A DNA stretch of 64,000 bases from Acidobacteriaceae bacterium (lineage in GTDB: Bacteria > Acidobacteriota > Terriglobia > Terriglobales > Acidobacteriaceae): positions 32,441 to 96,440 of the forward strand of contig JASHTS010000128.1 in the NCBI GenBank assembly GCA_030040425.1, given 5' to 3'. This document shows positions 45,677 through 55,005 of the stretch, in pieces (position 1 is the first letter of the stretch; every line of letters begins with the position of its first letter). Position numbers and translations under genes: made by a program. The notes below the pieces were generated by a model. That model was given only the letters and a program-made list of their open reading frames with translations. It was not told the origin of the DNA and ran no database searches.

Positions 45677-46459
45677 CTAGTTCTCCGACGGCATATCAAT
45701 ATGGTCAATAACAAGCACCTGGGCGGGTAGTTTCGCTTCCTGCAATTTCAATCCCAGCTGCTCCTGAATGGCGGTAAAAAGCCCGGGCAAAGAGCTGCTC
45801 CTGCTGTTGCCCGGGCGGTTTTCTTCGGCCTCCCAATCATCGAGCGACCATCGCAGAGTCAGGTCATATCTCCCGACGATTCCGGTGCGATCGAACACGG
45901 GACGGTCTGCGACGAAGCGCTGCAGGAAGGTAGCGAAATCTGCCAGGGTGGCGTTGGCAACGCTCAGCTGACCGGGCGCGTAGCCGACTGAAGGGATGCC
46001 ATTCGGCGGCCTCGTGCTCTTGCTCAGTTTGGGGCTGCCTTTTGCAGGCACTAATTCGAAAACGGACAGAACTCTGCTTTGATAGTGAGTGGTGAGGCGG
46101 AAGCGATCGGCGAGAAGATTCAGCACCATCTTCTTGAATTCGTCAAATGAAGGCCTGGTTTGGCTTTCGGGATCGGCAACAAGGTCAAATTTCTGCGTCT
46201 TCAGCCATTTGGGACCGCCGGCGATTTCAGCCTCGTGAAGTCCGTAGGCGTATTGGAGCAGATCGATCACAGATGTGCCGGCGGTTACGAATCGATTGCC
46301 TCGGATTTGTAGGGCTCGAGATTCTTCCGGAAGGCTTGGCTTGATGGTTGCCACCTGAAACCTTAGGGGCAAGTTGGAATCGGGAGAGCCAGGCGAGGGA
46401 ATCTGGCTGAAAGCCGATGCCGTCAGCGCACCAAGCAGGAAGAGAGCTGAGCATCTCAT
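45677..46459 (-). CDS. TIGR03435 family protein
   Basis: 260 residues with a short signal peptide (LFLLGALTASAFSQ). FQVATIKPS near the N terminus, GGPKWLKTQKFDLVA, MVLNLLADRFRLTTHYQSR and a C-terminal QVLVIDHIDMPSEN are the standard blocks of TIGR03435, a family described from Solibacter and expanded in Acidobacteria. The function is unknown. The start ATG 46459 overlaps the stop of the upstream acyltransferase gene by four bases, so the two are co-transcribed. Confidence 0.88.
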   Translation of the reverse strand: MRCSALFLLGALTASAFSQIPSPGSPDSNLPLRFQVATIKPSLPEESRALQIRGNRFVTAGTSVIDLLQYAYGLHEAEIAGGPKWLKTQKFDLVADPESQTRPSFDEFKKMVLNLLADRFRLTTHYQSRVLSVFELVPAKGSPKLSKSTRPPNGIPSVGYAPGQLSVANATLADFATFLQRFVADRPVFDRTGIVGRYDLTLRWSLDDWEAEENRPGNSRSSSLPGLFTAIQEQLGLKLQEAKLPAQVLVIDHIDMPSEN

Positions 46460-47181
46460 TCCCGGTCGGAGGGGAATGCGCCGACGGCCTGGCCATCGCC
46501 CACGTTTTGGCCGCCCAGCACAATGGCGTGGCTGGCAATGCGCGCATTAGCGCCGATGCTGGTGGGGGCCAGCTTCACCTGGTCATAGGTGGCGGTGAGA
46601 TGCGCGTGCGAGTAGATGCGCGCGTACGATCCAATGACGGCGTTGTTGCCGATGGTGATGCCGCCGCGATCGGCCAGCAGCGCACGCTGGCGGATGATGA
46701 CCCCGTCTCCGATCGAGAGATTATAGCCGTACGTGACTTCCACTCCGTGATAGATCTTGACGCCTGCGCCCATCCTGGCAAAGATGTGCCTGCCCAGCAT
46801 GCAGCGGAAGCGCAGACCCAGCCAGTGGTTCAGCCCCAGCGGCGAGCGGTCGAACATCTGCCAGAACCAGAGCAGCGGCTTGCGCTCGCTCAGCTTCTCG
46901 CGGTCGGCATCGGCGAAGTGCTCGGCTTCGATGGTCACGTTTTCGGGATCGAGCGACAGGCTCACCACGTTGCCGGGAAGCTCCGAGGTCAGCGTCAAGT
47001 TGAGCTTGCCCCCGTGCGGGCGGCCCAGATAGAGCTGGTAAAGCTGGTCGCGAACCACCTCGGCACGCCGCTCCGGCGCGCGATGGCGGGTGAACTCCTC
47101 ATCGAGGAACGCGACCCAGCGGCGATAGACCTCTTCCGCCTCCGGCGTGGGGTGCGGAACGCCCTGGTTGGTGTTTGCCAT
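46456..47181 (-). CDS. hexapeptide-repeat (left-handed beta-helix) acyltransferase-like protein
   Basis: 241 residues from ATG 47181 (MANTNQGVPHPTPE). The first ~80 residues are a helical region without a known motif. The C-terminal half has hexapeptide repeats (GVEVTYGYNLSIGDGVIIRQ, GGITIGNNAVIGSYARIYSH, SIGANARIASHAIVLGGQNV) of the left-handed beta-helix fold used by O-acetyl- and related transferases. The acyl group and acceptor are unknown. It sits downstream of yidC by 72 nt and overlaps the TIGR03435 gene. Confidence 0.8.
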   Translation of the reverse strand: MANTNQGVPHPTPEAEEVYRRWVAFLDEEFTRHRAPERRAEVVRDQLYQLYLGRPHGGKLNLTLTSELPGNVVSLSLDPENVTIEAEHFADADREKLSERKPLLWFWQMFDRSPLGLNHWLGLRFRCMLGRHIFARMGAGVKIYHGVEVTYGYNLSIGDGVIIRQRALLADRGGITIGNNAVIGSYARIYSHAHLTATYDQVKLAPTSIGANARIASHAIVLGGQNVGDGQAVGAFPSDRE

Positions 47182-47253
47182 ACGATTTGGACGATACACC
47201 AGGCAGGCAGGATGCAGCGACAGGCGCCGGATTCCCGCAGAGCGCCCGATCCT

Positions 47254-49083
47254 CTATTTCTTGTTGCGGCGGGCGGCGATCTCGTGCATCTCCTTGCCCC
47301 AATGGGAGCGGTTGATGAAGATCTGCATGGTGAGCATGATGATGTTGCCGGTGCACCAGTAGAGAGCCAGTCCCGAGGCGTAGTGCAACAGCATGAACCC
47401 GAAGAAGATGGGCATGGCAAAGGCCATCATGCGCCGCTGCGAGGGGTCCATCCCCGGCGAGGGAGTGATGTACTGCGTCAGAAACATGGTCACGATGATG
47501 AGGATGGGCAGAACGTAGGTCGGGTCCGGCTGCGACAGATCGGGCAGCCACAGCCAGTGCGCCTGGCGCAGCTCCACTGCGTACTCGAGCACTCGGAAAT
47601 AAGGCCACAGCAGAATCAGAGGCACCAGCATGGGCAGGCAGTTGCCATACATGTTGACGCCCTCGGCTTTGTAAAGCGCCATCATCTCGTTGTTCATCTC
47701 GGCGCGCCGCGGGTCGGTTGCCTTGATGTTCTTGTAGCGGTTCTTGATGGCGTTCACCTTGGGCTGGATGCGCATCATCTTGAGCGAAGACTTGGTCATG
47801 GTGATGCGCGTGGGCAGGAGCGCCAGGTTGAATACCACCGTGGAGAGAATGATGGCCCAGCCCCAGCTGCCGATACCGTGATTCACCATAAAGCGCAGAA
47901 TCAGATAGAGCGGCTTGGCCAAGAAGCTCATCCAGCCGAACTGAATCAGCGAATCGAGGGTCGGGCCGTCGCGCTTGCCGTCAGGGCCGATGCAGTGTAT
48001 GGACTCGAGAACGGCGGTGGCCTTCGGTCCGGCAAACAGACGCAGACGCGTATCGCCGGTCACCGAGCCCACGGCTACGCCCAACACGTCGGCCGGAGTT
48101 TTTTTGCTGTTGGGGTCGTTCAGGTTGCTGGGCAGGTCAATGGTGTTGTGCAGCGTGACTACGGTCGCGTCCTCGGGCGTCTCCGGCAGGAAGGCCGCGG
48201 CAAAATAGAGATCCATGATGCCGGCGTACTGATAAGGTTCTGCCAGCGTATTGTTCCCGCTCACTTTGGAAGAAGACTGCGAGCCGTCCTTGCCGTCGAT
48301 CTCCCAGGCAAAGAAGGACGGCGTACGCGTCTGCGCCCGGATCATGGAGGACTGCGCGAACTCCGCCATGTCGCCGAGACCCGCCGGCCACTCCACCAGT
48401 GCGCGCACCGGCTCGCCGTCGCGCGTGACCCTCGTCTCGATGGAGACCACGTAGCTGGAGTCGAAGTGGATGGTCTTGACCACGTCCACGCCGTTGGCGG
48501 CGTAGTGGAAGATGACGGTCGATGGGGCGAGCACCAGTCCCGTCACCGAGGGCTGCGCGCCTTCCACCGTCACCTGGTAGAGCGCCTGGTTCAGCTCGGT
48601 TGTCAGAGCCGGCTCGTAGGTGAACAACTCCAGCGGCACGCCGAAACGCTCCGATGCCCGCGCCTGCACCAGGTCGAGCGGCTTGCCCGCGTTGTCCATA
48701 TATTTCTTGAGAATCCAGTGCTCCACCGTTCCGCCCCGGTTGCTCAGCACGATGCGGTAAAGCTCGTTTTCAACCGTAATCGTGCTCTCGAGGCGCGCTG
48801 TAATGGTGGGCGTTTGCGCAGCCCCAGCGGGCTTCGCCTTCGTGCGTGCGGGCGGAGTCGTCCCCTCCGCTGGCTGCGGCGATTGCGGCTGCTGCTCCGG
48901 CTGCCTGGATTGCTGTTGCTGTGACTGTGCCGGCGCGTTTTGCGAGGCCTGCCGGTTGGTCATATATTCGTAGCCGAAGAAAACCAGAAGCAGCAGGAGC
49001 ATGAACATCATGCTCGAACGCATATCGCCGCCACCACCGCCGGGCGAAGACCCCTGAAGGTTGGGATTTTTGATTTCGGGCAA
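47254..49083 (-). CDS. yidC: membrane protein insertase YidC
   Basis: 609 residues. An N-terminal transmembrane helix (SSMMFMLLLLLVFFGYEYM) is followed by a linker rich in Gln and Pro, the large periplasmic domain (about 75-350) and the C-terminal insertase helices with FMVNHGIGSWGWAIILST, LPTRITMTKSSLKMMRIQPK and KYKNIKATDPRRAEMNNEMM, classic for Gram-negative YidC. It inserts inner-membrane proteins, alone or with Sec. It lies in the conserved rpmH-rnpA-yidD-yidC order, transcribed leftward. Confidence 0.97.
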   Translation of the reverse strand: MPEIKNPNLQGSSPGGGGGDMRSSMMFMLLLLLVFFGYEYMTNRQASQNAPAQSQQQQSRQPEQQPQSPQPAEGTTPPARTKAKPAGAAQTPTITARLESTITVENELYRIVLSNRGGTVEHWILKKYMDNAGKPLDLVQARASERFGVPLELFTYEPALTTELNQALYQVTVEGAQPSVTGLVLAPSTVIFHYAANGVDVVKTIHFDSSYVVSIETRVTRDGEPVRALVEWPAGLGDMAEFAQSSMIRAQTRTPSFFAWEIDGKDGSQSSSKVSGNNTLAEPYQYAGIMDLYFAAAFLPETPEDATVVTLHNTIDLPSNLNDPNSKKTPADVLGVAVGSVTGDTRLRLFAGPKATAVLESIHCIGPDGKRDGPTLDSLIQFGWMSFLAKPLYLILRFMVNHGIGSWGWAIILSTVVFNLALLPTRITMTKSSLKMMRIQPKVNAIKNRYKNIKATDPRRAEMNNEMMALYKAEGVNMYGNCLPMLVPLILLWPYFRVLEYAVELRQAHWLWLPDLSQPDPTYVLPILIIVTMFLTQYITPSPGMDPSQRRMMAFAMPIFFGFMLLHYASGLALYWCTGNIIMLTMQIFINRSHWGKEMHEIAARRNKK

Positions 49084-49118
49084 AGGTTACTCTCTGTCGA
49101 TGCGAAAGGCGGCGGGCA

Positions 49119-49433
49119 TCAGCCGCTCTTTCTAATGGTAAAGGTTCGCGGGCAGCAGGGGCCGGGAATGGGATTCGCTGCATCAGGGATGCGGTCCGGG
49201 CGCCCGGCCGTGCCGGGAACCGGATCAAAACCGCCAGGCGTAAAGGGATGGCAGCGCAGCAGCCTCCACGCGGCCAGTGCGCAGCCGCGCAACGGACCAT
49301 GTGTGGCGATGGCCACGGCCGCATACTCCGAGCACGTGGGCAGGAATTTGCATCCACCCGGACTCACCGCGTGCAACGCCGGTGAAAGCCAGCGCTTGTA
49401 AAAAGCCAGGAGGGCAAGAAGCAGGCGCGTCAT
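49119..49433 (-). CDS. yidD: membrane protein insertion efficiency factor YidD
   Basis: 104 residues. [16 protein letters not shown] and [19 protein letters not shown] are the YidD hallmarks, as is [17 protein letters not shown]. The C-terminal ~25 residues are less conserved. Its start overlaps the rnpA stop by four bases (ATGA). It assists YidC-dependent membrane insertion. Confidence 0.96.
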   Translation of the reverse strand: MTRLLLALLAFYKRWLSPALHAVSPGGCKFLPTCSEYAAVAIATHGPLRGCALAAWRLLRCHPFTPGGFDPVPGTAGRPDRIPDAANPIPGPCCPRTFTIRKSG

Positions 49434-49870
49434 GATCGAAGCCTTGCCGCCGGAGGGTGCTGCGCTTCCGCGGGAACCGCACCGCGCCGCACCTCGGCGC
49501 CGGCCTCTTTCAGGATACGCACGATCTCCGCCTCAAGTTTCCCGAATTCCATGGTAAGCACGGCGCGGCGGGGATGAAGGATCAGGTCGAATCCCTGAGG
49601 GAGCAGATCGATATTCCTTCGCAGGGCCTCGCGCATACGCCGCTTGATGCGGTTGCGCTCATGCGCCTTGCCCAGCACCTTGCCCGCCGTGAGCCCGACG
49701 CGCGAAGCCGGCGCCGCGCCGCCGTCTCCCGCCTGCGCGGCCAGAAACCAGCTCATCGATGCCGATTGGCGCTTGCGCGCCGCCGCGTACGCGCGCTGAA
49801 ATTCGGAGTGTTTGCGCAGCCGGGATCCCTTCAGCGTCTGGCGCCGCCCAGGATTCGCAGGCAGGTTCAT
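49430..49870 (-). CDS. rnpA: ribonuclease P protein component
   Basis: 146 residues from ATG 49870; the frame is open to 49912, but [20 protein letters not shown] is the better start. [18 protein letters not shown] and [19 protein letters not shown] carry the family blocks, including the RNR motif and basic helix that bind RNase P RNA. The C-terminal tail ([13 protein letters not shown]) is an extension. It processes the 5' ends of tRNA precursors. rpmH lies 135 nt upstream. Confidence 0.95.
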   Translation of the reverse strand: MNLPANPGRRQTLKGSRLRKHSEFQRAYAAARKRQSASMSWFLAAQAGDGGAAPASRVGLTAGKVLGKAHERNRIKRRMREALRRNIDLLPQGFDLILHPRRAVLTMEFGKLEAEIVRILKEAGAEVRRGAVPAEAQHPPAARLRS

Positions 49871-50005
49871 GGAATGGCTTTCCCGGATTGGCTCTCGCGG
49901 AATGGTTTGCATCGGAGCGCCGGCTCAGAGCCAGAGGTTCGCGAGCACATCTCCGTATGCGGGACGGGAATTGGGACCGAGAGCTGCGCGCGCATGCGCC
50001 GGGCG

Positions 50006-50161
50006 CTAGTCACGATGGCCGGCGCTTACAGAGACCCGCTTGCGGCCTGCGGCCCGCCGCCGGCTGAGCACCGCCGCGCCGGACTTCGTCTTCATGCGCG
50101 CCCTGAACCCGTGGGTCTTCACGCGGTGGCGGCGGTTGGGTTGAAATGTGCGCTTCGGCAT
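50006..50161 (-). CDS. rpmH: 50S ribosomal protein L34
   Basis: 51 residues on the minus strand, from ATG 50161 to TAG 50006: [20 protein letters not shown] and [20 protein letters not shown], the unmistakable L34 sequence. GAGGAG lies 9 nt upstream of the ATG. It is the first gene of the rpmH-rnpA-yidD-yidC cluster and is divergent from dnaA. Confidence 0.98.
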   Translation of the reverse strand: MPKRTFQPNRRHRVKTHGFRARMKTKSGAAVLSRRRAAGRKRVSVSAGHRD

Positions 50162-50215
50162 TGATCTGCGCTCCTCTTATCTCGAAAAAAATCTGTCTCT
50201 TCTTGAACCTCTTCG

Positions 50216-50245
50216 AGTATACCTGAGAGCAGATTCTCTTTCCAA
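50216..50245 (-). promoter_or_regulatory. probable rpmH promoter
   Basis: On the minus strand, TTGGAA (50240-50245) and TATACT (50216-50221) are spaced by 18 bases, a sigma-70-like pair, about 55 nt upstream of the rpmH start codon. Confidence 0.5.
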
Positions 50246-50445
50246 TTATGGGCGCTCACACGCAGCACGGCAAACCGAATCAGCACTCCCGAGCATCCTA
50301 CTGTACGCGGCATACAAAGGTCTTCACCGCCCCGATCAAACTGCAATTCCCCTGCTGCCCTCAGTAACTGTGGTAACCTTCTCAGCTGGATTCACCATCC
50401 TTGGTGCAACTGCTCGCAAGCTAAAAAAACTATGTGAAAGAGACG

Positions 50446-50473
50446 TTGCATTGATCTCCAGATGTGCTACTAT
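50446..50473 (+). promoter_or_regulatory. possible dnaA promoter
   Basis: TTGCAT (50446-50451) and TACTAT (50468-50473) are spaced by 16 bases, a moderate sigma-70-like match about 220 nt before the chosen dnaA start. Confidence 0.35.
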
Positions 50474-50694
50474 CGGGACCGTTCAAGAAAGTTTCACACG
50501 CTGTCCTTCGGGGCAGTCGTTTACCCCGCCCCAAGAGCTCGATCTTCAGGGGCAGACCAGCGGCATACAGGTATCCGGGCTTCGGAAAGAGTGCGACGCA
50601 AAGTCTTGCGCTTTGCGCCATGAGTGATCCGTTGTCCGAATTCCGACAAAATAGCCTGGCTCCCCCGTGGGAAGCAAAGGCAAGGATAAGTACG

Positions 50695-52104
<1,410 letters not shown>

Positions 52105-52125
52105 CGTGCCCATGGGCGGCGGTTG

Positions 52126-52161
52126 AAAAGCCCGCGCTGTACTCCGCAGCATAGGCTTTTT
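52126..52161. terminator. bidirectional terminator after dnaA
   Basis: AAAAGCC (52126-52132) pairs with GGCTTTT (52154-52160), with an inner GCTG/CAGC pairing. T-runs on both strands make a bidirectional rho-independent terminator between dnaA and the convergent envelope-protein gene. Confidence 0.75.
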
Positions 52162-52191
52162 CGTTGCGCCGCATTTGCTTTGCCGTTCCTT

Positions 52192-53028
52192 CTAGTGCGC
52201 CTGCAGCACGTTCACATCCTTGCTCAGCGCAAAACTCACCACCGTTTCCGCCGGAATCTCGAGGTTGCGGTTGCCGGTCGCGCCCGCCGCGGCCGCTCCC
52301 GCGCCACCACCCACCAGGCCGCCCACCACCAGGCCCACGCCGCCGTGTGTCACTCCGCCGACGAGCATGCCCAGTCCCGATCCGCCGCCGATCAGCCTCG
52401 CCGCGCGCTTGCCTCGCGCCTGCCCCGCGCGCTCCAGTTCGCCGGTCGCGATGCGATAACGGACGCCGCGCACGGTGAGCGAAGTCAGCCGCAGCTCCAG
52501 CAGCGGCCTGCCGCGGAACGGCCCGCCACGATGTGCCGCCGCCACTTCCCCCTCAACGGCTGCGCCTTTGGGAATCACCGCGCTGCCATCGCTTGCCGTC
52601 ACGGGCTGCACCACTTCGCCCGTAAATAGTTCTCCCGCGTGGCTGCTTCTGGAGCTCAAGCTATGGTCGATGCGGATCGCGAGTTCGGTCCCCGCCGGCA
52701 CGGTCACGCTCGCGGGCGCTGCCGGTTGCGCGAGCTGCGTGGGCGCGGGGGAAACCACCGGCCCCGACGGCGAAGGAAGTGGCTGGCCAGGCGCGGGCTT
52801 GCTCTTCGCGGTCGTCACCACCTCGTTCTGCTCGCCCCGCGCGGGCGGCTGCACGGTGATGGTCGTGGTGGTTCCGTCCTTGCCCACGGAAACAATCTGT
52901 TGCGCCTGGCCGGTGGCCGCCGCTTCCTTCTTTGCCTGGTCCAGGGCCTTTTGCTGTTTTGACTCGCACCCGCACACGCCGGCCGCTGCCAGCGCGGCCG
53001 CCAGCACGATTGCTTTCACATTGCGCAT
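52192..53028 (-). CDS. probable envelope (lipo)protein with glycine-zipper region
   Basis: 278 residues from ATG 53028 (the frame is open to 53124). The signal region AIVLAAALAAAGVCGCES has a lipobox-like VCGC, so it is probably a lipoprotein. A Pro/Ala-rich linker follows, then VTVPAGTELAIRIDHSLSSR and GSAVIPKGAAVEGEV, a pattern common in acidobacterial envelope proteins (TrbI/SH3-like). Near the end there is a Gly-rich segment (GLGMLVGGVTHGGVGLVVGG) that resembles a glycine zipper and may insert into membrane. The function is unknown. It converges on dnaA. Confidence 0.65.
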   Translation of the reverse strand: MRNVKAIVLAAALAAAGVCGCESKQQKALDQAKKEAAATGQAQQIVSVGKDGTTTTITVQPPARGEQNEVVTTAKSKPAPGQPLPSPSGPVVSPAPTQLAQPAAPASVTVPAGTELAIRIDHSLSSRSSHAGELFTGEVVQPVTASDGSAVIPKGAAVEGEVAAAHRGGPFRGRPLLELRLTSLTVRGVRYRIATGELERAGQARGKRAARLIGGGSGLGMLVGGVTHGGVGLVVGGLVGGGAGAAAAGATGNRNLEIPAETVVSFALSKDVNVLQAH

Positions 53029-53172
53029 CGCAAGCCCCTTCTCCACGCAAACTCGAGTCCACGCAAACTCAAGGCAACCGAAACCCGCCTTGCTCGGCAC
53101 GGGAAAAGAGATGCAAACGGGCAAGCACGAACTTGCGCGTGTCCAGCCCTGAAGAGACAGACCCTCCCAATT

Positions 53173-54285
53173 CTAATTCGAGGGCCGGGTCATCAACTCC
53201 ACAAACATCTTTTGAAACCTGGACAGGTCGAGATCGACTTGTGCATGCACCAAGCGCACTTGCGTCTCCGGCTTCAGCTTCTCGGTCCACGTCAGCGTAT
53301 CGCCGTAGGCCGGCCCGCGGCTCAGGTCCACGTCCATGTAGAGCTGCTTTTCCTTGGTGATGATCGAGGGATCGAGCCACGCGCAGGCGGCCAGCTCATC
53401 CCACATGTAGTAACGGTTCTGGCTCCATGCGGCAATGTAGCGCGCGGCCGGCGAGGGCGACTTGGCAATTTCATCGACCATCGCCTGCGTGAACGGCGCT
53501 TTGATCGACACGTCCACAGTGGTCACGTCGATGCGCGGCCATGCGGCGCGCAGCACAATGTGCGCCGCCTCGGGATCGAACCAGAAGTTGAACTCATGTC
53601 GCGGGCTGGTGGCGAACTCCGGATCGTCCGTCTGCGGATTCAGACTGCTGCCCATGAGCACGATCCCCTTGCTCATCTCGGCGAAATGCGGATCGATGGA
53701 GATGGCGAGTGCGATGTTGGTCAGCGGTCCGGCCGCATAGATGGTCACCTGGTGCGGATGCGCGCGCACCTCGCGCACCAGAAAATGCGCCGCGTCCTCG
53801 TCGATGGGCTTGAGCGTCGGCATGCCTTCCGGCAGCGGCGGAAATTCATACGGCCCGTGCGCGGTCAGCTTCTCCGGTGTGCCTGGCGTTGGTCCGTTCT
53901 GCGCATCGACGAGCGTCGATGGACCTTTGCCCCACGCGCCCAGCCAGGTCACTTTGCCATAGAGCGCCGCATCGAGCTGCGTTTGCTTCTCATCGCGCAC
54001 CAGCGGGAACACCGCGCCCCTGGCCACGGGCACACCGGTGTGCCGGGTGAGCTCCAGCATGCGCAGCGTGTGCAGCGTCTCCTCGTCGCACCACGCGTCG
54101 CCGGTCACCATGGTTATGCCCAGCACCTTCACGCCCGGCGCCTGCAGGAGCGCCAGCATCGCCATCTGGTCCGATCCGCCGGGCCCGGCGCCGTCCTCAT
54201 CGACGAGCACCAGCCGCGGCTGCGCATGGACGGCCGCGCCGAGCAGGGCCGCAGCCGCGACAACCACAAGCAGAGATTTCTTCAT
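53173..54285 (-). CDS. secreted nucleoside hydrolase-like protein
   Basis: 370 residues from ATG 54285. A signal peptide (LLVVVAAAALLGAAVHA) precedes an inosine-uridine-preferring nucleoside hydrolase fold: VLGITMVTGDAWCDEETLHT, VTIYAAGPLTNIALAI and GIVLMGSSLNPQ match the family. The N-terminal calcium-binding motif, usually DxDxGxDD, is altered: DEDGAGPGGSDQMAM (29-43) keeps Asp29, Asp31 and one later Asp39 after a four-residue insertion. The extracytoplasmic location and the changed site make the substrate uncertain. The gene precedes the glycine-zipper gene by about 144 nt on the same strand. Confidence 0.8.
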   Translation of the reverse strand: MKKSLLVVVAAAALLGAAVHAQPRLVLVDEDGAGPGGSDQMAMLALLQAPGVKVLGITMVTGDAWCDEETLHTLRMLELTRHTGVPVARGAVFPLVRDEKQTQLDAALYGKVTWLGAWGKGPSTLVDAQNGPTPGTPEKLTAHGPYEFPPLPEGMPTLKPIDEDAAHFLVREVRAHPHQVTIYAAGPLTNIALAISIDPHFAEMSKGIVLMGSSLNPQTDDPEFATSPRHEFNFWFDPEAAHIVLRAAWPRIDVTTVDVSIKAPFTQAMVDEIAKSPSPAARYIAAWSQNRYYMWDELAACAWLDPSIITKEKQLYMDVDLSRGPAYGDTLTWTEKLKPETQVRLVHAQVDLDLSRFQKMFVELMTRPSN

Positions 54286-54359
54286 AGTTGGGATTGTGGC
54301 ACATCGGAGGCCGTGAATCACCGACCTCGAAAACGGAAATCTGCAATCTGATCCCCGGC

Positions 54360-54911
54360 TTACCGCCGGCCAAATCCGCGCGGGTTTACGGGCGGCTTCA
54401 CCGGCAAGTTCGTCTTGCCCTCGGGAAAAATCACCAGGAAGCGATTCGGTCCCTCGCCCATGCTCGCCGTCTCCACGCCCTCGAGCTCGCGGCAGGCCAG
54501 GTGCACCAGGCGGCGCTCGCGGCTGTTCATGGGCGGAAAGCTGTAGGGCACGCCGGTCGAGCGCACCTTTTCCGCGGCCGTCTCCGCAGCCAGCTGCAGC
54601 TCCTGCGCGCGCAGGGCCTTGAAGTTCGCGGCATCGAAGCTTACCGCGCTGTACTCGCGCTGGTCGAGGCGCAGAATCTGCGCTGCGATGGTCTCGAGCG
54701 CGCGCAGCAGTTCACCATTGTGCTGGATGACCAGAGGCACATCGGGCCCGGCCAGCTCCACATTGATCTGGCTTGCCCCCGCGCCTTCGGGGCCACTGGC
54801 GCCTTCACCCGCCGAAATGCGGTACTTCAGGCGCAGGCCGCCCAGCTTGTTGAGTGAGTTCAGGAATCCGGCTATCTTCTGCGCGCCCGCCTGCAGGTCG
54901 TCGATTGGCAT
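54360..54911 (-). CDS. RNA-binding protein KhpB/Jag (KH and R3H domains)
   Basis: 183 residues from ATG 54911 (TTG 54920 is an alternative). A KH-like region spans about 30-100 (IQHNGELLRALETIAAQILR), followed by the R3H domain with the pattern MNSRERRLVHLACREL and GEGPNRFLVIFPEG. The N-terminal Jag domain is absent or very short. KhpB binds RNA with KhpA and affects cell envelope functions. In many bacteria this gene follows yidC; here dnaA and two other genes lie between, so the cluster has been rearranged. Confidence 0.85.
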   Translation of the reverse strand: MPIDDLQAGAQKIAGFLNSLNKLGGLRLKYRISAGEGASGPEGAGASQINVELAGPDVPLVIQHNGELLRALETIAAQILRLDQREYSAVSFDAANFKALRAQELQLAAETAAEKVRSTGVPYSFPPMNSRERRLVHLACRELEGVETASMGEGPNRFLVIFPEGKTNLPVKPPVNPRGFGRR

Positions 54912-55005
54912 AAGAAACAAGTATCGCAGAGCCGGGTGGCGGCGGGAAAATCGATTCTTTCAAGGGGTGCACGGGACGGCTTGAAGACGCCGGCCGTCGC
55001 GCCGC

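Larger units (their letters stand above)
50162..50694. other. rpmH-dnaA divergent intergenic region, possible oriC
   Basis: The 533 bases between rpmH and dnaA hold promoters for both and are the position of oriC in many bacteria. I saw no perfect TTATCCACA DnaA box on either strand; only weak partial matches (for example in TAACTGTGGTAACC near 50365). There is a short AT-rich stretch near 50430 (CTAAAAAAACTATG). The origin call therefore rests on gene context only. Confidence 0.4.

Noticed and set aside
46417..48924. 835-codon open frame on the plus strand opposite yidC and the acyltransferase
   Set aside because: Antisense shadow of GC-rich genes; yidC and the hexapeptide protein on the minus strand have clear family motifs, this frame has none.
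50148..50627. 159-codon plus-strand frame in the rpmH-dnaA gap
   Set aside because: No homology by eye, overlaps the rpmH start and would cover the promoter region of dnaA.
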